Source: Lentisphaeria bacterium
GTDB taxonomy: Bacteria; Verrucomicrobiota; Lentisphaeria; Victivallales; UBA1829
DNA: 8,113 nucleotides
Direction of reading: 5' to 3'
NCBI GenBank assembly: GCA_017504325.1
Contig: JAFVRL010000210.1
Coordinates: 1 to 8,113, forward strand
This document shows positions 6,144 through 8,113 of the stretch, piece by piece; the first letter of the stretch is position 1, and each line of letters begins with the position of its first letter. The notes under the pieces were generated by a model that had not been told where the DNA came from, did not search any database, and worked only from the letters and a program-made list of their open reading frames with translations. Made by a program: the position numbers and the translations under genes.

Positions 6144-7436
6144 GTGAACACTAAACTTTTAACTTCTGCTTTCGTACTTGCCGCCGTTTCCGGCAGTATG
6201 GTTCTTTTTACCGGATGTCAGCCGGAAGGCGAACCCATGCCCCCCGGAGTGTATATCCGGCCGGTTGAAAAAGATCCGGAAAGAGTGGATATTCCCAGAC
6301 AGGATATGGTTCCTGCACCGGCTCCTGTACCCGCTCCGGCTCCGGCAGATCCCGGATTTGAGCCTGCCCCTGCTCCGGAGATCACACCCGCCCCTGCACC
6401 CGCCCCTGCTCCTGCTCCCGTTGCAACGAAGACTTACGAAAACAGGAAGCCGGCAGTAAAGAAGGAAAATAAACGGGCATCCCGTAAGGTGGAAGTCCGT
6501 AAAGAAGCCGTCAAATATGTTGTCCGGAAAAATGACAATCTTTCTGTTATCGCCTACCGCTACGGACTCAAGGTCAGTGACCTCAAGAAATACAATGATT
6601 TGAAAAAAGATGTGATCATTCCCGGACAGGTTCTCTGGATCCCTGCCACCGGACCGGTGACCGGGGTCGCTCCTGAACTTGTAAAGGCAAAAGAAGCGAA
6701 AAAGACAAACGAAGCCGGAAAGGAAAAAAGCAAAAAAGCTGCTGCCGCCATTCCTGCTGACGGGATCCATAAGGTCAAGGCAAGAGAAAATTATACCGTT
6801 ATTGCCCGCATGTACGGAATCACTGTGGCGGATATGATTGCTGCCAATCCCGGTGTGAATTCTGTAAAATTGCATGTCGGTCAGAAGCTCCGGATCGTTC
6901 CCGGTGCCGGAAAAGATGCCAATGATGCGGATTTGTTCGCCTCTTCTTCCGAAACCGGGAAAAAGAGTGTGAAGAAGGTGGAAAAGAAGAATACTGCCAA
7001 AAAGGAAGATAAGAAGGAAGTTGCTGAAGAAAAGAAGGCTGCTTCTGCAGAAAAAGCAACCCGCAAGGATCCTCTTACTCCTCCTGCAGAAGAAGATCTT
7101 TTCAGTGATATCCAGAGTCCCGAAGAAGCTGCTGCTCCTGCTGCAGATAACACACAAAAGGCGGTTGCTCCCGCTGCTCCCGCCGCTCCCGCCGCAGCTG
7201 CCGACAATACCGGAGATATTTTAAGCGGAGATGATCTCAACGCTGATAAGACGGACAAAATCGTTACCACTCCTGACGGAAAGATGAAAGTTATTCTTGT
7301 GCAGGAGATCACATTGGAAAAGTTTGCTGAAAAGTATAAAACCACAGTGGAAGCACTCCGCAGAGACAATAAAGATCTGCCTGCATCCGGCAGTTTGAAA
7401 GCCGGTACAGAACTCTATCTTGGTGATTTGCAGTAA
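6144..7436 (+). CDS. LysM-repeat lipoprotein with Ala/Pro-rich and Lys-rich linkers
   Basis: This 430-residue protein starts at GTG 6144 with a strong GGAGG (6130-6134) 9 nt upstream. Residues 1-25 are a lipoprotein signal peptide: Lys4, a hydrophobic core, and lipobox LFTGC with the acylated cysteine at 25. Position +2 is Gln, so outer-membrane sorting is likely. A PAPAP-rich spacer (57-93) follows. LysM1 is about 124-167 (YVVRKNDNLSVIAYRYG...IPGQVLWIP) and LysM2 about 208-252 (HKVKARENYTVIARMYG...VGQKLRIVP). A highly charged Lys/Glu linker (272-310) and a second Ala/Pro-rich stretch (329-353) lead to a more divergent LysM-like module at 382-427. LysM modules bind the GlcNAc backbone of peptidoglycan, so this probably tethers or spaces the outer membrane relative to the cell wall. 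No catalytic domain is visible. It is a single-gene unit with its own promoter and terminator. Confidence 0.9.
   Translation: MNTKLLTSAFVLAAVSGSMVLFTGCQPEGEPMPPGVYIRPVEKDPERVDIPRQDMVPAPAPVPAPAPADPGFEPAPAPEITPAPAPAPAPAPVATKTYENRKPAVKKENKRASRKVEVRKEAVKYVVRKNDNLSVIAYRYGLKVSDLKKYNDLKKDVIIPGQVLWIPATGPVTGVAPELVKAKEAKKTNEAGKEKSKKAAAAIPADGIHKVKARENYTVIARMYGITVADMIAANPGVNSVKLHVGQKLRIVPGAGKDANDADLFASSSETGKKSVKKVEKKNTAKKEDKKEVAEEKKAASAEKATRKDPLTPPAEEDLFSDIQSPEEAAAPAADNTQKAVAPAAPAAPAAAADNTGDILSGDDLNADKTDKIVTTPDGKMKVILVQEITLEKFAEKYKTTVEALRRDNKDLPASGSLKAGTELYLGDLQ
6312..6422 (+). repeat. Low-complexity Pro/Ala codon repeat inside the LysM gene
   Basis: CCN-GCN alternation encodes a run of PAP units (residues 57-93), including an uninterrupted stretch of five PA pairs. 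It has the character of an extended, rigid spacer and may vary in length between strains by slippage. Confidence 0.75.
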
Positions 7437-7458
7437 GTTTTCTCCTGTTATGATTTTT

Positions 7459-7492
7459 GCGGCATGTGGTTTCTGACCGATGCCGCTTTTTT
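7459..7492 (+). terminator. Intrinsic terminator after the LysM lipoprotein gene
   Basis: A 7-bp perfect stem (GCGGCAT 7459-7465, ATGCCGC 7480-7486) with an inner GGT/ACC pairing is followed directly by six Ts (7487-7492). It lies 22 nt after the stop codon and is a textbook Rho-independent terminator. Confidence 0.9.
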
Positions 7493-7572
7493 GTTATTCA
7501 GGTGATTTCAGGGATCCTTAAGGGATGGATTTTGAAATTACCTTTTTATAAACATTTTTTTAAGGATTCCGG

Positions 7573-7806
7573 ATGGAAGAAAAGATAAACACATTACAGA
7601 AATGGAAAAGAAATATTTTTTCTTTACTGTTTTTTCTTGTTGCTGCAGGTGGGGTATTTTCTGTTCTGCCCCGGGATTTTTCTTTTCTTTTTCTCATTTT
7701 TTCTGTTGCAGGAACGGTTCTTCTCTGTATCGTTTCCATGCTGCTTTTTTTCCTGATCCGGAAAAAGTATCAATCAGGACAGGGGAGCCATCGTGCTCCT
7801 CGATGA
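7573..7806 (+). CDS. Small two-helix membrane protein of unknown function, 77 aa (3' end probably altered)
   Basis: The ATG at 7573 has AAGGA (7562-7566) 6 nt upstream. The N-terminus is charged (MEEKINTLQKWKRN). Two hydrophobic helices follow, about 14-32 and 36-61, then a basic stop-transfer IRKKYQ (62-67), which predicts an inner-membrane hairpin with both ends in the cytoplasm. I do not recognise a family. The last residues, about 68-77, are encoded inside a GC-rich segment that in a different frame encodes a helicase tail. The present stop (TGA 7804-7806) therefore seems borrowed from foreign DNA, and the native C-terminus was probably different. GC is about 36% up to 7770 and then rises abruptly. 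The good RBS and membrane topology favour a real gene, though it could be a remnant. Confidence 0.6.
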   Translation: MEEKINTLQKWKRNIFSLLFFLVAAGGVFSVLPRDFSFLFLIFSVAGTVLLCIVSMLLFFLIRKKYQSGQGSHRAPR

Positions 7807-8113
7807 CAGGTTCCTGACTGCGGACTGCCTTCGCATGTTCCCGCGGGAGTGGACGGAATATGTGCCGTGCAAGGTGGACCAGGTGAGGGCGGTGCTGGAT
7901 AGGTTCTGGGAGGGGCGACAGTACTGAACTCGATCAAATTGTATTTGTCTTGTGTAAATGCCACATAAAAGGACCGGTGGGTGCCGGGATAATCTATTTG
8001 CCAAATAAGAGAAGCTTGTGTTATATATAAATGGAATATTTCATGTGTTATGAAACGATAGTTCCGTTTCAAAGAAGCAAGCGAATCAATAACACTTTTT
8101 CCCGCTCCAGAGG
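7770..8113 (-). CDS. Possible partial gene entering from the right edge, unrecognised, Walker-A-like start
   Basis: On the minus strand a frame is open from the right edge to TGA (complement of 7770-7772), about 114 codons. Its first visible residues are SGAGKSVIDSL, which resemble the end of a P-loop (Walker A, GxxxxGKS), with the earlier glycine outside the window. The next residues (about to the codon at 7928) look protein-like, with no stop for 62 codons in 38% GC DNA. Beyond that the frame only reads the reverse of the helicase remnant and becomes Pro/Ser/Thr-rich nonsense. If real, it is the 3' part of an NTP-binding protein truncated near 7928. The short length and lack of a recognised family keep confidence low. 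Confidence 0.3.
   Translation of the reverse strand, partial: SGAGKSVIDSLASLKRNYRFITHEIFHLYITQASLIWQIDYPGTHRSFYVAFTQDKYNLIEFSTVAPPRTYPAPPSPGPPCTAHIPSTPAGTCEGSPQSGTCHRGARWLPCPD
7772..7927 (+). pseudogene. C-terminal remnant of a DinG/Rad3-like (superfamily 2) DNA helicase
   Basis: In the frame ending at TGA 7925-7927 the sequence reads NQDRGAIVLLDDRF, then LTADCLRMFPREW and about 22 more residues ending GRQY. The D-R-G-A-I-V-L-L-D-D-R-F block followed by a 'FP.W' segment is the typical end of DinG-like ATP-dependent helicases, just after helicase motif VI. Only about 50 of the family's 600-900 residues are present. An in-frame TGA at 7754-7756 and no start codon rule out an intact gene. No Walker A, DEAH box or iron-sulfur cysteines are here. 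The segment from 7781 to 7927 has 91 G/C of 147 bases (62%), against about 36% to its left and 38% to its right. That points to recombination from a higher-GC source or to an assembly join. The helicase match is recognised by eye. Confidence 0.65.
8045..8100 (+). terminator. Two-level hairpin followed by a T-tract, possible terminator
   Basis: An outer stem GTGTTAT (8045-8051) / ATAACAC (8089-8095) encloses an inner 6-bp stem GAAACG (8052-8057) / CGTTTC (8065-8070). It is followed by TTTTT (8096-8100). The outer loop is long, so either the inner hairpin alone forms or a branched structure does. It could end transcription from the left. It overlaps the minus-strand open frame, and the two interpretations compete. 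Confidence 0.3.

Noticed and set aside
6312..6422. PA-codon stretch as a CRISPR-like or satellite repeat
   Set aside because: It is in frame with the lipoprotein, encodes a regular PAP spacer, and has no unique spacers between units.
6159..7157. A 332-codon minus-strand open frame opposite the LysM gene
   Set aside because: It is a shadow of the Lys- and Pro-rich codons of the LysM lipoprotein. The product is Ser/Arg/Phe-rich with no recognisable domain or RBS.
7516..7523. CCTTAAGG palindrome before the small membrane protein gene as an operator
   Set aside because: Eight bases is too short to be distinctive, and no promoter with sound spacing could be placed around it.

Overview
The window suggests a Gram-negative (outer-membrane-bearing) bacterium of moderate GC content. 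It carries an LPS-export permease of the LptF/LptG family and a lipobox-bearing LysM lipoprotein. The style of the proteins (an HU/IHF protein, alanine/proline-rich LysM lipoprotein, frequent TTCCGGAA-like words) reminds me of gut Lentisphaerota/Victivallales. That placement is an impression, not a demonstrated assignment. Most of the window is ordinary chromosomal housekeeping DNA.

Layout, left to right. Positions 1-840 hold the C-terminal two thirds of a YhiN/HI0933-type flavoprotein, open at the left edge. Its stop codon sits in the loop of a perfect inverted repeat. The only leftward complete gene, 998-1804, encodes a 268-residue protein rich in Trp and His that I cannot assign to a function. 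A 263-bp divergent intergenic region follows, with promoter-like elements in both directions. Next come a 95-residue HU/IHF-family DNA-binding protein (2068-2355) and a strong intrinsic terminator (2371-2419). Three closely spaced rightward genes follow, with gaps of 31 and 33 nt, and look like one operon: hisS (histidyl-tRNA synthetase, 2442-3695), a type I DAHP synthase (3727-4770) and an LptF/LptG-type permease (4804-5982). A separate unit, with a near-perfect -10 box, encodes a 430-residue LysM lipoprotein starting with GTG (6144-7436) and ends in a clear intrinsic terminator (7459-7492).

The last 550 bp are different. A small two-helix membrane protein (from 7573, about 36% GC) runs into a 150-bp island of about 62% GC. 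That island encodes, in another frame, only the C-terminal tail of a DinG/Rad3-like helicase (7772-7927). Then the sequence drops back to about 38% GC and an open frame runs in from the right edge on the minus strand with a Walker-A-like SGAGKS. This patchwork is either a decayed or recombined accessory region or an assembly join, and it is the most interesting part of the window.

The housekeeping genes cover translation (hisS), aromatic amino-acid entry (DAHP synthase), envelope building (LptF/G, LysM lipoprotein) and nucleoid structure (HU). I see no CRISPR array, tRNA, rRNA, transposase or complete defence system, and no convincing new multi-gene system.
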